A stretch of 64,000 bases of DNA from the NCBI RefSeq assembly GCF_002176815.1, contig NZ_CP021648.1, positions 2,674,001 to 2,738,000 of the forward strand, read 5' to 3'. Below are positions 9,444-17,298 of this stretch, in pieces. The stretch comes from Acidovorax sp. T1. GTDB taxonomy: Bacteria > Pseudomonadota > Gammaproteobacteria > Burkholderiales > Burkholderiaceae_C. The notes below the pieces were generated by a model that had not been told where the DNA came from, did no database searches, and was given only the letters and a program-made list of their open reading frames with translations. Every line of letters begins with the position of its first letter. The first letter of the stretch is position 1. The position numbers and the translations under genes were made by a program.

Positions 9444-9696
9444 GCACCAGTTATCCCTGCCCGCGCTGGACAATCATGTGGATAAGTTTTGACAAGCCCT
9501 GTATGGCAGCGCCAAGTGCTTGATTTGCAAAGGAATCCTCTGCGCCGCCTGTTTTTTAGGCAGCACAGATCCGCTTGGCACCGGCTTATCCCAGCCCGCA
9601 CTGGACAATCTTGTGGATAACTTTTGACAAGCCCTGTATGACAGTTCCAAGTCATTGATTGGTAACGGAATCCATCGCATCGCCCAATTTTTAGGC
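9444..9696. repeat. two direct ~119-bp repeats, each with a perfect DnaA box
   Basis: Copy 1 (9444-9562) and copy 2 (9578-9696) are imperfect direct repeats offset by about 134-135 bp. Each starts near GCACC, carries an upstream TTATCCC, the string CTGGACAATC, then TGTGGATAA (9477-9485 and 9612-9620; the reverse complement of the DnaA box TTATCCACA), then TTTTGACAAGCCCTGTATG, and ends TTTTTTAGGCA or ATTTTTAGGCA. Within each copy TTATCC and GGATAA form an inverted pair about 20 bp apart. No convincing gene covers this 375-bp gap (9419-9793). Function unknown. Confidence 0.8.
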
Positions 9697-9734
9697 ACAC
9701 TCACCGTGCCAGGCGGGTTGCGCAAGATACTCAT

Positions 9735-9790
9735 CTTTTTATAGCTATCAGCGCTTTACCAGTAAGCGCTAATGCCATTTTTTATCAAAA
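9735..9790. repeat. dispersed palindromic repeat
   Basis: The copy reads TTTTTATAGCTATCAGCGCT then TTACCAGTAAGCGCTAATGC and ends three bases before the DUF938 start codon. It replaces the position where a ribosome binding site would be; I see no purine-rich Shine-Dalgarno there. Confidence 0.8.
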
Positions 9791-9793
9791 ATC

Positions 9794-10429
9794 ATGCCTT
9801 TCGACGCCCGCGCCCACAGCCCAGCCGCCGCGCGCAACAGCGGCCCCATCCTGGCGGTGCTACAGGCCTTGCTGCCCGAGCGCGGCGCGGCGCTGGAGAT
9901 TGCCAGCGGCACCGGCCAGCACGCAGCCTGCTTTGGCGCGGCCTTGCCCGGCTGGACCTGGCAGCCCACCGATGTGGAGGCCCAGGGTTTCGTCTCGATG
10001 GCCGCCTGGAGCGCCGACGCGGGCGCGACCAACGTGCTGCCGCCGCTGCTGCTAAACGTGCTGTCAGACCGCTGGCCCGGCACGGGCCCCGCATTCACGG
10101 CCCCTTTTGACCTCATCTACTGCGCCAACATGCTGCACATCGCGCCCTGGGAGTGCTGCGCCGGTCTGATGCAGGGCGCCGCAAGGCACCTGGCGCCCAC
10201 GGGGCACCTCGTCACCTACGGGCCCTACCTTGAGGACGATGTGCCCACGGCCCCCGGCAACCTGGCGTTCGATGCCAGCCTGCGCGCCCAAAACCCGGCC
10301 TGGGGCATCCGTGCACTCGGCGACGTGGCGCGTGAAGCGCAACGCGCCGGCCTGTGCCTGGCCGCACGCCACGCGCTGCCCGCCAACAACCTGCTGCTGG
10401 TGTGGCAACGCACCGCTCCCAGCCACTGA
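9794..10429 (+). CDS. DUF938 SAM-dependent methyltransferase-like protein
   Basis: The 211-aa product belongs to the DUF938 family, a class I methyltransferase fold. The glycine-rich SAM-binding segment is ALEIASGTGQHAACF (about residues 33-47), followed by WQPTDVEAQG and the strand IYCANMLHIAPWE (about 110-122). The N-terminus MPFDARAHSPAAARNSGPIL is typical. Substrate unknown. The start codon lies only 3 bp after a dispersed repeat and lacks a clear ribosome binding site. A ferredoxin gene follows 14 bp downstream and may be co-transcribed. Confidence 0.9.
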   Translation: MPFDARAHSPAAARNSGPILAVLQALLPERGAALEIASGTGQHAACFGAALPGWTWQPTDVEAQGFVSMAAWSADAGATNVLPPLLLNVLSDRWPGTGPAFTAPFDLIYCANMLHIAPWECCAGLMQGAARHLAPTGHLVTYGPYLEDDVPTAPGNLAFDASLRAQNPAWGIRALGDVAREAQRAGLCLAARHALPANNLLLVWQRTAPSH

Positions 10430-10443
10430 CCACCCTTGGAACC

Positions 10444-10743
10444 ATGAGCGACTCCTCCCTTTCCCCCATGACCGCGCCTTTTTTCATCGCCCGCGTCGCA
10501 CCCGACGGCGCGCAGTGCGATGCCTGGCCCGACCAGCCGCTGCTGGTCTCGCTGGAGCAAGGCGGCATCGACTGGCCCAGCTCGTGCCGCAACGGCACCT
10601 GCCGCACCTGCCTCGGGCAACTGCGCCAGGGCAGCGTGCGCTACGAGATCGAGTGGCCGGGGCTGTCGTCCGAAGAAATGGCCGAGGGCTGCGTGCTGCC
10701 CTGCGTGGCCTATCCCGTGAGCGATGTCGAGCTGCAGGCCTGA
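10444..10743 (+). CDS. 2Fe-2S ferredoxin family protein
   Basis: The 99-aa product is a plant-type [2Fe-2S] ferredoxin-like electron carrier. The cluster ligands are the C-x4-C-x2-C motif in [11 protein letters not shown] (about residues 48-56) and a distal cysteine in GCVLPC. The spacing is that of plant-type/YfaE-like ferredoxins. The start at 10444 (MSDSSLS) follows the DUF938 stop by 14 bp; the frame is open further upstream inside DUF938, so the start is inferred from spacing and size. Its partner reductase is not evident here. Confidence 0.87.
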   Translation: MSDSSLSPMTAPFFIARVAPDGAQCDAWPDQPLLVSLEQGGIDWPSSCRNGTCRTCLGQLRQGSVRYEIEWPGLSSEEMAEGCVLPCVAYPVSDVELQA

Positions 10744-10977
10744 ACGCGGTATTGCGCGGCAATGGCCTGAACTTGCAGAAACGCCGGCAGGCCGGCCCGG
10801 CCTGAACTAAAATCGCCTGCTTTGGAGTTCTGCGCACCGCGCCGATCTCTGCACCGTGCGGCCGCGCCGCATCGCATGTTCTTTGGGGCGGGCCTGGCAG
10901 GCCTGCACAGCCGTCTGGCCTCGGGAACCTGCGCTGCAGCCCGACCGCTCACTGCGGCCCCCAACGAAAGCCCTCCC

Positions 10978-12099
10978 ATGAACACCCCCCTCACCCCCGC
11001 GCCCATTTCGCCGGTGCAAGACATCGTGGCCGAGATGCGCGCCGGCCGCATGGTCATCCTGGTGGACGAAGAAGACCGTGAAAACGAAGGCGACCTGGTG
11101 CTGGCGGCCGACCATGTCACGCCCGAGGCCATCAATTTCATGGCGCGCTTTGGCCGCGGCCTGATCTGCCTGACGCTCACGCGCGAACGCTGCGAACACC
11201 TCAAGCTGCCGCCCATGGCCACGCGCAACGGCGCCGCGTACAGCACGGCCTTCACGGTCTCCATCGAGGCCGCCGAGGGCGTGACCACCGGCATCTCGGC
11301 CGCCGACCGCGCGCGCACCGTCCAGGTGGCAGTGGCCCGGGGCAGCCAGGCCAGCGACCTGGTGCAGCCCGGTCACATCTTCCCGCTGCAAGCGGTGGAT
11401 GGCGGCGTGCTCATGCGCGCGGGCCACACCGAGGCCGGATGCGACCTGTCGGCCATGGCCGGCTGCAGCCCCGCCGCCGTGATCTGCGAGATCATGAAAG
11501 ACGACGGCACCATGGCGCGCCTGCCCGACCTGCAGATTTTTGCAGCCGAACACGGCATCAAGATCGGCACCATCGCCGACCTGATCGAGCACCGCAGCCG
11601 CACCGAATCACTGGTCGAAAAGATGGGCCAGCGCACGCTGCACACGGCCTATGGCGAGTTCACCGCCCACGCCTTTCGCGACAAGCCCAGCCGAGCCGTG
11701 CACCTGGCGCTGGTCAAGGGCCAGTGGGGCGCCGACGACGTGGTGCCCGTGCGCGTGCACGAACCGCTGTCGGTGCTGGATGCGCTGGAAGTGAACCGCT
11801 CCATGCACTCGTGGGGCCTGGACACCAGCCTGCACTACATCGCAGCCCAAGGCCAGGGCGTGGCCGTGCTGCTCAACTGTGGCGAAAGCGCCGCGCAGCT
11901 GCTGGAGCAATTTGAAGGCACGGCGCGTGCCGCGCAGGCGCCCGAGCGCGGCCGCATGGACCTGCGCACCTACGGCGTGGGCGCGCAGATTTTGCGCGAA
12001 GTGGGCGTTGCCAAGATGCAGCTCATGGGCCAGCCGCGGCGCATGCCCAGCATGGCGGGCTACGGCCTCGAAATCACCGGCTACATCCCCAAGGAATAA
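10978..12099 (+). CDS. ribB: 3,4-dihydroxy-2-butanone-4-phosphate synthase with degenerate GTP cyclohydrolase II domain (RibBX type)
   Basis: The 373-aa product starts with a complete RibB domain (residues 1-205): the acidic active-site loop [10 protein letters not shown] (30-39), LTLTRERC, and [12 protein letters not shown]. It makes the four-carbon riboflavin precursor from ribulose 5-phosphate. The C-terminal half has the RibA fold ([31 protein letters not shown]) but lacks the zinc-binding C-x10-C-x-C: the expected segment reads [18 protein letters not shown]. It is therefore probably not an active GTP cyclohydrolase II. It heads ribB-ribH-nusB. The 234-bp leader lacks a recognisable FMN riboswitch. 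Confidence 0.92.
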   Translation: MNTPLTPAPISPVQDIVAEMRAGRMVILVDEEDRENEGDLVLAADHVTPEAINFMARFGRGLICLTLTRERCEHLKLPPMATRNGAAYSTAFTVSIEAAEGVTTGISAADRARTVQVAVARGSQASDLVQPGHIFPLQAVDGGVLMRAGHTEAGCDLSAMAGCSPAAVICEIMKDDGTMARLPDLQIFAAEHGIKIGTIADLIEHRSRTESLVEKMGQRTLHTAYGEFTAHAFRDKPSRAVHLALVKGQWGADDVVPVRVHEPLSVLDALEVNRSMHSWGLDTSLHYIAAQGQGVAVLLNCGESAAQLLEQFEGTARAAQAPERGRMDLRTYGVGAQILREVGVAKMQLMGQPRRMPSMAGYGLEITGYIPKE

Positions 12100-12102
12100 A
12101 CC

Positions 12103-12567
12103 ATGCTTGACGCAGACAAAGGCACAGCAGACAGGCTCGATGGCACGAAACTGCACATCGGCATCGTCCAGGCCCGCTTCAATGAAGGCATCACCAACGC
12201 GCTGGCCCAGGCCTGCCGCAGTGCATTGCTGGACCTGGGCGTGCAGGAAAAGCACATCACCCATGTGCGAGTGCCCGGCGCCCTCGAAGTGCCCCTGGCA
12301 CTGCAGGCCCTGGCCGAGCGCGACGAGTTCGACGCGCTGATCGCGCTGGGCTGCATCATCCGCGGCGAAACCTACCATTTCGAACTGGTGGCCAACGAAT
12401 CGGGCGCCGCAGTCACGCGCATCGGGCTGGACTACCAAATGCCGATTGCGAACGCCATCCTCACCACCGAAAACCTGGACCAGGCCATTGCGCGCCAGAC
12501 CGAAAAAGGCCGTGATGCCGCCTACGTGGCGGTGGAAATGGCCCACCTGCTGGAAGAATTGTCATGA
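12103..12567 (+). CDS. ribH: 6,7-dimethyl-8-ribityllumazine synthase
   Basis: The 154-aa product joins 5-amino-6-ribitylaminouracil with the RibB product, the penultimate riboflavin step. Typical motifs are [10 protein letters not shown] (about 20-30), [12 protein letters not shown] (about 60-71), [19 protein letters not shown] (about 85-104) with the catalytic histidine, and the late basic segment [10 protein letters not shown]. It starts 3 bp after ribB and overlaps nusB by four bases (ATGA), so the three genes are almost certainly one operon. Confidence 0.96.
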   Translation: MLDADKGTADRLDGTKLHIGIVQARFNEGITNALAQACRSALLDLGVQEKHITHVRVPGALEVPLALQALAERDEFDALIALGCIIRGETYHFELVANESGAAVTRIGLDYQMPIANAILTTENLDQAIARQTEKGRDAAYVAVEMAHLLEELS

Positions 12568-13133
12568 GCGAACCCACCACGCCCGCCGCGCCCACGGCGG
12601 CACGCCCCCCCAAGCAGGCCCGCACCGGCCTCAAAAGCAACGGCATGCGCAAGGCGGCCTCCAAATCCAACCGCAGCCGCGCCCGCGAGTTCGCGCTGCA
12701 GGCGCTGTACCAGCACATCGTGGGCCGCAACGAGGCCACGGCCATTGATGCGTTCACGCGCGATCTGGCCGGCTTTCACAAGGCAGACGCCGCGCACTAC
12801 AACGCCGTGCTGCACGGCTGCATCAACACGGCCGCCGAGCTCGATGCCCTGATCACCCCGCTGCTTGACCGCAAGATGGCCGAGATCTCGCCCATCGAGC
12901 ACGCCACCATGTGGATCGGCGTGTATGAGTTCCAGCATTGCCTGGATGTGCCCTGGCGCGTGGTGCTCAACGAATGCATCGAACTGGCCAAGGAATTTGG
13001 CGGCACCGACGGCCACAAGTATGTGAATGCCGTGCTCAACGGCCTGGCGCCTCGCCTGCGCGCGGCCGAGGTGGCGGCCGACAAGGGTGCAGCGCCCGCC
13101 GCCGCACCCGCCCACACCGACGCTGGCGCCTGA
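12564..13133 (+). CDS. nusB: transcription antitermination factor NusB
   Basis: The 189-aa product has the NusB fold: [20 protein letters not shown] (about 37-56), [15 protein letters not shown], and the terminal [20 protein letters not shown] (about 140-160). NusB acts with NusE (ribosomal protein S10) at boxA to prevent premature termination of rRNA transcription. The N-terminal 35 residues and the Ala-rich C-terminal tail are extensions beyond the E. coli protein (139 aa). The ribH-nusB order is a common bacterial arrangement. Confidence 0.95.
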   Translation: MSEPTTPAAPTAARPPKQARTGLKSNGMRKAASKSNRSRAREFALQALYQHIVGRNEATAIDAFTRDLAGFHKADAAHYNAVLHGCINTAAELDALITPLLDRKMAEISPIEHATMWIGVYEFQHCLDVPWRVVLNECIELAKEFGGTDGHKYVNAVLNGLAPRLRAAEVAADKGAAPAAAPAHTDAGA

Positions 13134-13169
13134 ACCAGCGCCTTGACCAGCGCTTGAACCAGCGTTACA

Positions 13170-13193
13170 GGCCGCCCTGCGGCCCGCCTTTTT
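13170..13193 (+). terminator. possible terminator after nusB
   Basis: The hairpin GGCCGC-CCT-GCGGCC (13170-13184) is followed four bases later by five T residues (13189-13193). The stem is short and the T-tract is displaced, so this is only a candidate end for the ribB-ribH-nusB transcript. Confidence 0.35.
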
Positions 13194-13230
13194 CGCCACC
13201 ACCCGCCCAACGCGGGCAGGATCTCGCCCC

Positions 13231-14415
13231 ATGAAGTTTTCCCGGCGCGCCGAGCGCATTGATCCGTTTTATGTGATGGAAGTCGCCAAGGCCGCACAGG
13301 CCATGGCCCGCGAGGTGGCCGGCAGCAGCCAGCCCATGATCTTTCTGAACATTGGCGAGCCCGATTTCACGGCGCCCCCGCTGGTGCAGGAGGCCGCCGC
13401 GCGCGCCGTGCGCGATGGCGCCACGCAATACACGCAATCGCTGGGCTACGAGCCCCTGCGCGAACGCATCAGCGGCTGGTACCAGCAGCGCTTTGGCGTC
13501 AACGTGCCGGCGCGGCGCATCGTGGTGACGGCGGGTGCTTCGGCGGCGCTGCACCTGGCCTGCCTGGCGCTGATCGAGGCGGGCGACGAAGTGCTGATGC
13601 CCGACCCGAGCTATCCGTGCAACCGGCATTTCGTCAGCGCCGCCGAAGGCAACGCCGTGCTGATCCCCACCACCGCCGCCGAGCGCTACCAGCTGAGCGC
13701 CGACAAGGTGCAGGCCGCCTGGAACAGCAAGACGCGCGGCGTGCTGCTGGCCTCGCCCTCCAACCCCACGGGCACGTCGATTGCGCCCGATGAACTGCGC
13801 CGCATCCACGGCGTGGTGCAGGAGCGCGGCGGCGTGACGATGATCGACGAGATCTATCTGGGCCTCTCATACGACGATGCCTTTGGCCAGACGGCCCTGG
13901 CCATCGACGACAACGTCATCAGCATCAACAGCTTCAGCAAATACTTCAACATGACGGGCTGGCGCCTGGGCTGGATGGTGGTGCCCGATGCCATGGTGCC
14001 GGTGGTCGAGCGTCTGGCGCAAAACCTGTTCATCTGCGCCAGCACCGTCTCGCAACTGGCGGCCATGGCCTGCTTCGAGCCCGAGAGCATCGCCGAATAC
14101 GAACGCCGGCGCGCCGAGTTCAAGGCCCGGCGCGACTACTTCATCCCCGAACTGCAGGCCCTGGGCCTGGCCGTGCCCGTGATGCCCGACGGCGCCTTTT
14201 ATGCCTGGGCCGATTGCACCAGCGCCTGCGAAAAGCTCGGCGTGCAGGGCAGCTGGGACTTTGCCTACGAGCTGATGCGCCGCGCCCATGTGGCCGTGAC
14301 GCCGGGGCGCGACTTCGGCACAGCCGAGACACAGCGATTCGTGCGCTTCTCCACCGCCAATTCGATGGCGCAGCTGCAGGAATCGGTGGCGCGCCTGCGC
14401 GGATTGCTGGGCTGA
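13231..14415 (+). CDS. pyridoxal phosphate-dependent aminotransferase (class I/II)
   Basis: The 394-aa product is a fold-type I aminotransferase. The PLP lysine lies in INSFSKYFNMTGWRLGW (about residue 235). Other blocks are NIGEPDFTAPP near the N-terminus, VTAGASAALHLA, SPSNPTGTSIAP and the C-terminal RFVRFSTANS substrate-binding arginine region. The subgroup resembles bacterial aspartate/alanine aminotransferases, but the substrate cannot be fixed from sequence. It begins 97 bp after nusB, separated by a possible terminator. Confidence 0.88.
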   Translation: MKFSRRAERIDPFYVMEVAKAAQAMAREVAGSSQPMIFLNIGEPDFTAPPLVQEAAARAVRDGATQYTQSLGYEPLRERISGWYQQRFGVNVPARRIVVTAGASAALHLACLALIEAGDEVLMPDPSYPCNRHFVSAAEGNAVLIPTTAAERYQLSADKVQAAWNSKTRGVLLASPSNPTGTSIAPDELRRIHGVVQERGGVTMIDEIYLGLSYDDAFGQTALAIDDNVISINSFSKYFNMTGWRLGWMVVPDAMVPVVERLAQNLFICASTVSQLAAMACFEPESIAEYERRRAEFKARRDYFIPELQALGLAVPVMPDGAFYAWADCTSACEKLGVQGSWDFAYELMRRAHVAVTPGRDFGTAETQRFVRFSTANSMAQLQESVARLRGLLG

Positions 14416-14454
14416 ACTGAAATGAACGGCCCCCACGCTCATCATTGCATGTAT

Positions 14455-14497
14455 CGCTGCCCCCCAAGGGGGCGCTCAGCGCCCTTCGGGCGGCCGT
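14455..14497. repeat. REP-like GC-rich palindrome
   Basis: The sequence CGCTGCCCCCCAAGGGGGCG followed by CTCAGCGCCCTTCGGGCGGC contains overlapping short palindromes (CCCCC/GGGGG, GGGCGC-TCA-GCGCCC and CGCCC-TTC-GGGCG). It sits between two same-strand genes, 15 bp before ybgC. Similar GC-rich hairpins are common between genes in this bacterial group. Confidence 0.55.
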
Positions 14498-14511
14498 GCG
14501 GACGCTGAACC

Positions 14512-14928
14512 ATGCCCTTCGAGTTCCCCATCCGCATCTACTGGGAAGACACCGATGCCGGCGGCATCGTGTTTTATGCCAACTACCTGAAGTTCTTTGA
14601 ACGCGCCCGCACCGAGTGGCTGCGCTCGCTGGGCATTGGCCAGCAGCAGTTGCGGGAACAAACGGGCGGAATGTTCGTCGTAACCGATGCCCGCCTGCGC
14701 TACCTGCGCCCGGCCCGCCTGGACGATGCACTCATTGTTACCGCCCATTTGCAGGAAGCAGGCCGCGCGTCCTTGACAATCGTGCAGCAGGCGCTATTGA
14801 ATAATGAGCAATTGACCGATCAACCGCGCGTTTTGCTGAGCGAAGGCACCATCCGTATCGGCTGGGTGGACGCCGCCAGCATGCGCCCCGCAAGAATCCC
14901 GAGCACCCTTCTGGAACAACTTTCATGA
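14512..14928 (+). CDS. ybgC: tol-pal system-associated acyl-CoA thioesterase YbgC
   Basis: The 138-aa hot-dog thioesterase has the family motif YWEDTDAGGIVFYANYLKFF (residues 10-29, with the catalytic Asp) and FERARTEWLRSLG. YbgC proteins hydrolyse acyl-CoA or acyl-ACP and are usually the first gene of the tol-pal operon, as here. The stop overlaps the tolQ ATG by four bases. Confidence 0.95.
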   Translation: MPFEFPIRIYWEDTDAGGIVFYANYLKFFERARTEWLRSLGIGQQQLREQTGGMFVVTDARLRYLRPARLDDALIVTAHLQEAGRASLTIVQQALLNNEQLTDQPRVLLSEGTIRIGWVDAASMRPARIPSTLLEQLS

Positions 14929-15626
14929 ATTCCCAAGACATGTCCATCGTCACCCTGGTGCTGCAAGCCAGCTGGGTGGTGCAACTCGTCATGCTGCTGC
15001 TGCTGGGCGTCTCCGTCGCCAGCTGGGCCGCCATCTTCCGCAAGCTGTTTGCCTTGAAGCGCGTCAAGGCACTCAACGAAGATTTCGAGCGCGACTTCTG
15101 GTCGGGCACCAGCCTCAACGACCTGTATGCCAGCGCCGCACAAAACGCCAAGAACGCCGGGCCCATGGAACGCATCTTCGCCAGCGGCATGCGCGAACAC
15201 CAGAAGCTGCGCGAGCGCCGCATCACCGACCCCGGCACGCTGCTCGACGGCGCCCGCCGCGCCATGCGCGCCAGCTTTCAGCGCGAGATGGACGTGGTCG
15301 AATCCAGCCTGTCCTTTTTGGGCTCGGTGGCCTCGGTGAGCCCCTACGTGGGCCTGTTCGGCACGGTGTGGGGCATCATGCACGCCTTCACGGGCTTTGC
15401 CGGCATGGAGCAGGTCACGCTGGCCACGGTGGCGCCCGGCATCGCCGAAGCCCTGGTGGCCACGGCCCTGGGCCTGTTCGCGGCCATCCCGGCCGTGATC
15501 GCCTACAACCGTTTTGCGCGCGACATCGACCGCGTGGCCAACCACCAGGAGACCTTCATCGAAGAGTTCTCCAACATCCTGCAGCGCAACCTGGGCGCCC
15601 ACCCCGGCTCGCCCTCGGGCCACTGA
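14925..15626 (+). CDS. tolQ: Tol-Pal system proton channel subunit TolQ
   Basis: The 233-aa product is the three-helix MotA/TolQ/ExbB-family inner-membrane protein. It has an N-terminal helix (VVQLVMLLLLGVSVASWAAI, about 17-36), a large cytoplasmic loop, and the pore helices SPYVGLFGTVWGIMHAF (about 140-156) and VAPGIAEALVATALGLFAAI (about 170-189). With TolR it uses the proton motive force to drive outer-membrane constriction during division. It overlaps ybgC and is 14 bp from tolR. Confidence 0.96.
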   Translation: MNSQDMSIVTLVLQASWVVQLVMLLLLGVSVASWAAIFRKLFALKRVKALNEDFERDFWSGTSLNDLYASAAQNAKNAGPMERIFASGMREHQKLRERRITDPGTLLDGARRAMRASFQREMDVVESSLSFLGSVASVSPYVGLFGTVWGIMHAFTGFAGMEQVTLATVAPGIAEALVATALGLFAAIPAVIAYNRFARDIDRVANHQETFIEEFSNILQRNLGAHPGSPSGH

Positions 15627-15640
15627 GCCGGGAGACCGAT

Positions 15641-16066
15641 ATGCCCGCAATGGCCTCGCGCACAGGCAGCCGCCGCCGCTCCATGAACGAAATCAACATG
15701 GTGCCCTTCATCGACGTGATGCTAGTGCTGCTCATCATCTTCATGGTGACGGCGCCCATGCTCACGCCCAGTTCGGTCAATGTTCCCTCTGTCGGCAAGG
15801 GCGCCAAGGTGCCCAAGACCCGGGCCGACGTGATCGTGGAAAAGGACGGCAGCGTGCGCTTCAAGGCCGACGGCAACGAGCGCCCGGTGCCGCTGCAAAA
15901 CCTGGGCGCCACGGCCAAAAACTGGCTCAAGGACCAGCCCGAGGACACGCCGGTGCTCATCAGCGCCGACAAGGACGTTTCCTACGAATCGGTCATGAAA
16001 GCCATGTCGGCCCTGCAACAGGCCGGTGTGGCCCGCGTTGCACTGGCAGTCAAGAGCGGCGGCTGA
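15641..16066 (+). CDS. tolR: Tol-Pal system protein TolR
   Basis: The 141-aa product is an ExbD/TolR-family protein with a single membrane helix containing the essential aspartate (NMVPFIDVMLVLLIIFMVTA, about 19-38) and a periplasmic domain with LISADKDVSYESVMKAM. The start at 15641 (MPAMASRTG) is preceded by GGGAGA. It forms the TolQ-TolR motor. Confidence 0.95.
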   Translation: MPAMASRTGSRRRSMNEINMVPFIDVMLVLLIIFMVTAPMLTPSSVNVPSVGKGAKVPKTRADVIVEKDGSVRFKADGNERPVPLQNLGATAKNWLKDQPEDTPVLISADKDVSYESVMKAMSALQQAGVARVALAVKSGG

Positions 16067-16093
16067 GCGCCGCCCCGCCCCCACCGTAATCGC

Positions 16094-17074
16094 ATGCACG
16101 CCCACGACGACCGCGAACAGTTTGCCCCGCCCCGCCCCCCGGCACGCCTGCGCGCCATTGCGCTGGCCGTGCTGGCACACGCCATCCTGATTGCGGCCCT
16201 GACCTGGGGCGTGAACTGGAAAAGCAGCGCCGACATGCCGGCCGTGCAGGCCGAGCTGTGGTCGGCCGTTGCACAACAGGCGGCCCCCAGGGCGGTGGAA
16301 CCGCCGGCACCCACACCCGAGCCGGTGCCCGAGCCGCCCCCACCCACACCGGCCCCGCCACCCCCACCGCCCCCTCCACGGCAGGCAGAACCCGACACCC
16401 GCGAAGCCGACATTGCCATCGAGCGCGAGAAAAAACGCCTGGAGAAAGAAAAGAAAGAGCGCCAGCAGCAGCTCGAACGCGAGAAACGCGAGCGCGAGCG
16501 CAAGGAAGAAGAGCGCCGCGAGCGCCTGGAGCAAGAGAAAAAGGAACGCCTGCAAAAGGAAAAGGCCGAACAGCAAAAAGCCGAGCGCGAGAAAGAACGC
16601 CTGGACAAGCTGGAAAAGCAAAAGCAACAGGCCGAAGACAAAAAACGCCAGGCGCAGGAAGACAAGCGCAAGCAGGACGCCCTCGCCAAGGCCGATGCCA
16701 AGGCGGCCGAAGCCCGCCGCCAGGAAAACATCCGCCGCATGCAAGGCCTGGCCGGCGCCACGGGCGGCGAAAGCGCCACCGGCAAGGCCCTGCGTGATTC
16801 AGGCCCCTCGGGCAGCTATGGCGGCAAGGTGGCAGCCAAGGTCCGCCCCAACATCGTGTACCCCGATGCCATCGCCGGCAATCCGCGCGCGGTGGTGCAG
16901 GTGCGCGCGGCGCCCGATGGCACCATCGTCGGCACCAAGCTGATCCAGTCCAGCGGCAACAAGGCCTGGGACGACGCCGTGCTGCGCGCACTGGACAAGA
17001 CCGAGTCGCTGCCCCGCGACGTGGACGGACGCGTTCCATCCACGCTGGAAATCGGTTTTCGCCCGCAGGATTGA
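16094..17074 (+). CDS. tolA: cell envelope integrity protein TolA
   Basis: The 326-aa product has an N-terminal membrane anchor (about 20-37, IALAVLAHAILIAALTWG), a proline-rich segment (about 70-98), a long Lys/Glu/Arg-rich coiled coil (about 108-215), and a C-terminal TonB/TolA-like domain (YGGKVAAKVRPNIVYPD onward, about 240-326). TolA links the TolQR motor to TolB-Pal at the outer membrane. In E. coli tolB and pal follow; here the operon ends with tolA, followed by a repeat and a bidirectional terminator. Confidence 0.93.
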   Translation: MHAHDDREQFAPPRPPARLRAIALAVLAHAILIAALTWGVNWKSSADMPAVQAELWSAVAQQAAPRAVEPPAPTPEPVPEPPPPTPAPPPPPPPPRQAEPDTREADIAIEREKKRLEKEKKERQQQLEREKRERERKEEERRERLEQEKKERLQKEKAEQQKAEREKERLDKLEKQKQQAEDKKRQAQEDKRKQDALAKADAKAAEARRQENIRRMQGLAGATGGESATGKALRDSGPSGSYGGKVAAKVRPNIVYPDAIAGNPRAVVQVRAAPDGTIVGTKLIQSSGNKAWDDAVLRALDKTESLPRDVDGRVPSTLEIGFRPQD

Positions 17075-17180
17075 AAATTTGACGACGCCGTGGCCGGCCG
17101 CCCCGCTGCGCGCGCATTCCGCTGGCGTCGCCGGCCGAAGGCGCATTGGTAGCGCGCGTGCTCGAACCCGGCACAATTTA

Positions 17181-17239
17181 GAGAAAATAAGCCTCTAGCG
17201 CTCATACAGAAAGCGCTATTAGCTATTAAACAAATAGCA
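17181..17239. repeat. dispersed palindromic repeat
   Basis: This copy reads CCTCTAGCGCTCATACAGAA then AGCGCTATTAGCTATTAAAC. It lies between the 3' ends of tolA and acnB, just before the shared terminator. Confidence 0.75.
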
Positions 17240-17241
17240 AA

Positions 17242-17276
17242 AAGCCCGATGCTCTCGCGAGCACCGGGCTTTTTTT
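17242..17276. terminator. bidirectional rho-independent terminator (tolA / acnB)
   Basis: The stem AAGCCCG-A-TGCTC pairs with GAGCA-C-CGGGCTT around the loop TCGC, with one internal mismatch. It is followed by seven T residues (17270-17276) and preceded by an A-run on the other side. It can serve both convergent genes. Confidence 0.85.
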
Positions 17277-17298
17277 AGCCTTGAAAGGCGTTGATCGC

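Noticed and set aside
9437..9734. Two minus-strand frames across the DnaA-box repeats
   Set aside because: Their internal peptide repeats only reflect the DNA duplication; no start signals or domains.
10744..10977. Possible FMN riboswitch ahead of ribB
   Set aside because: The leader contains TTCTTTGGGGCGGG, which recalls the start of the element, but the remaining conserved segments (GTGAAATTCCC, CCGACGGT-type blocks) are absent.
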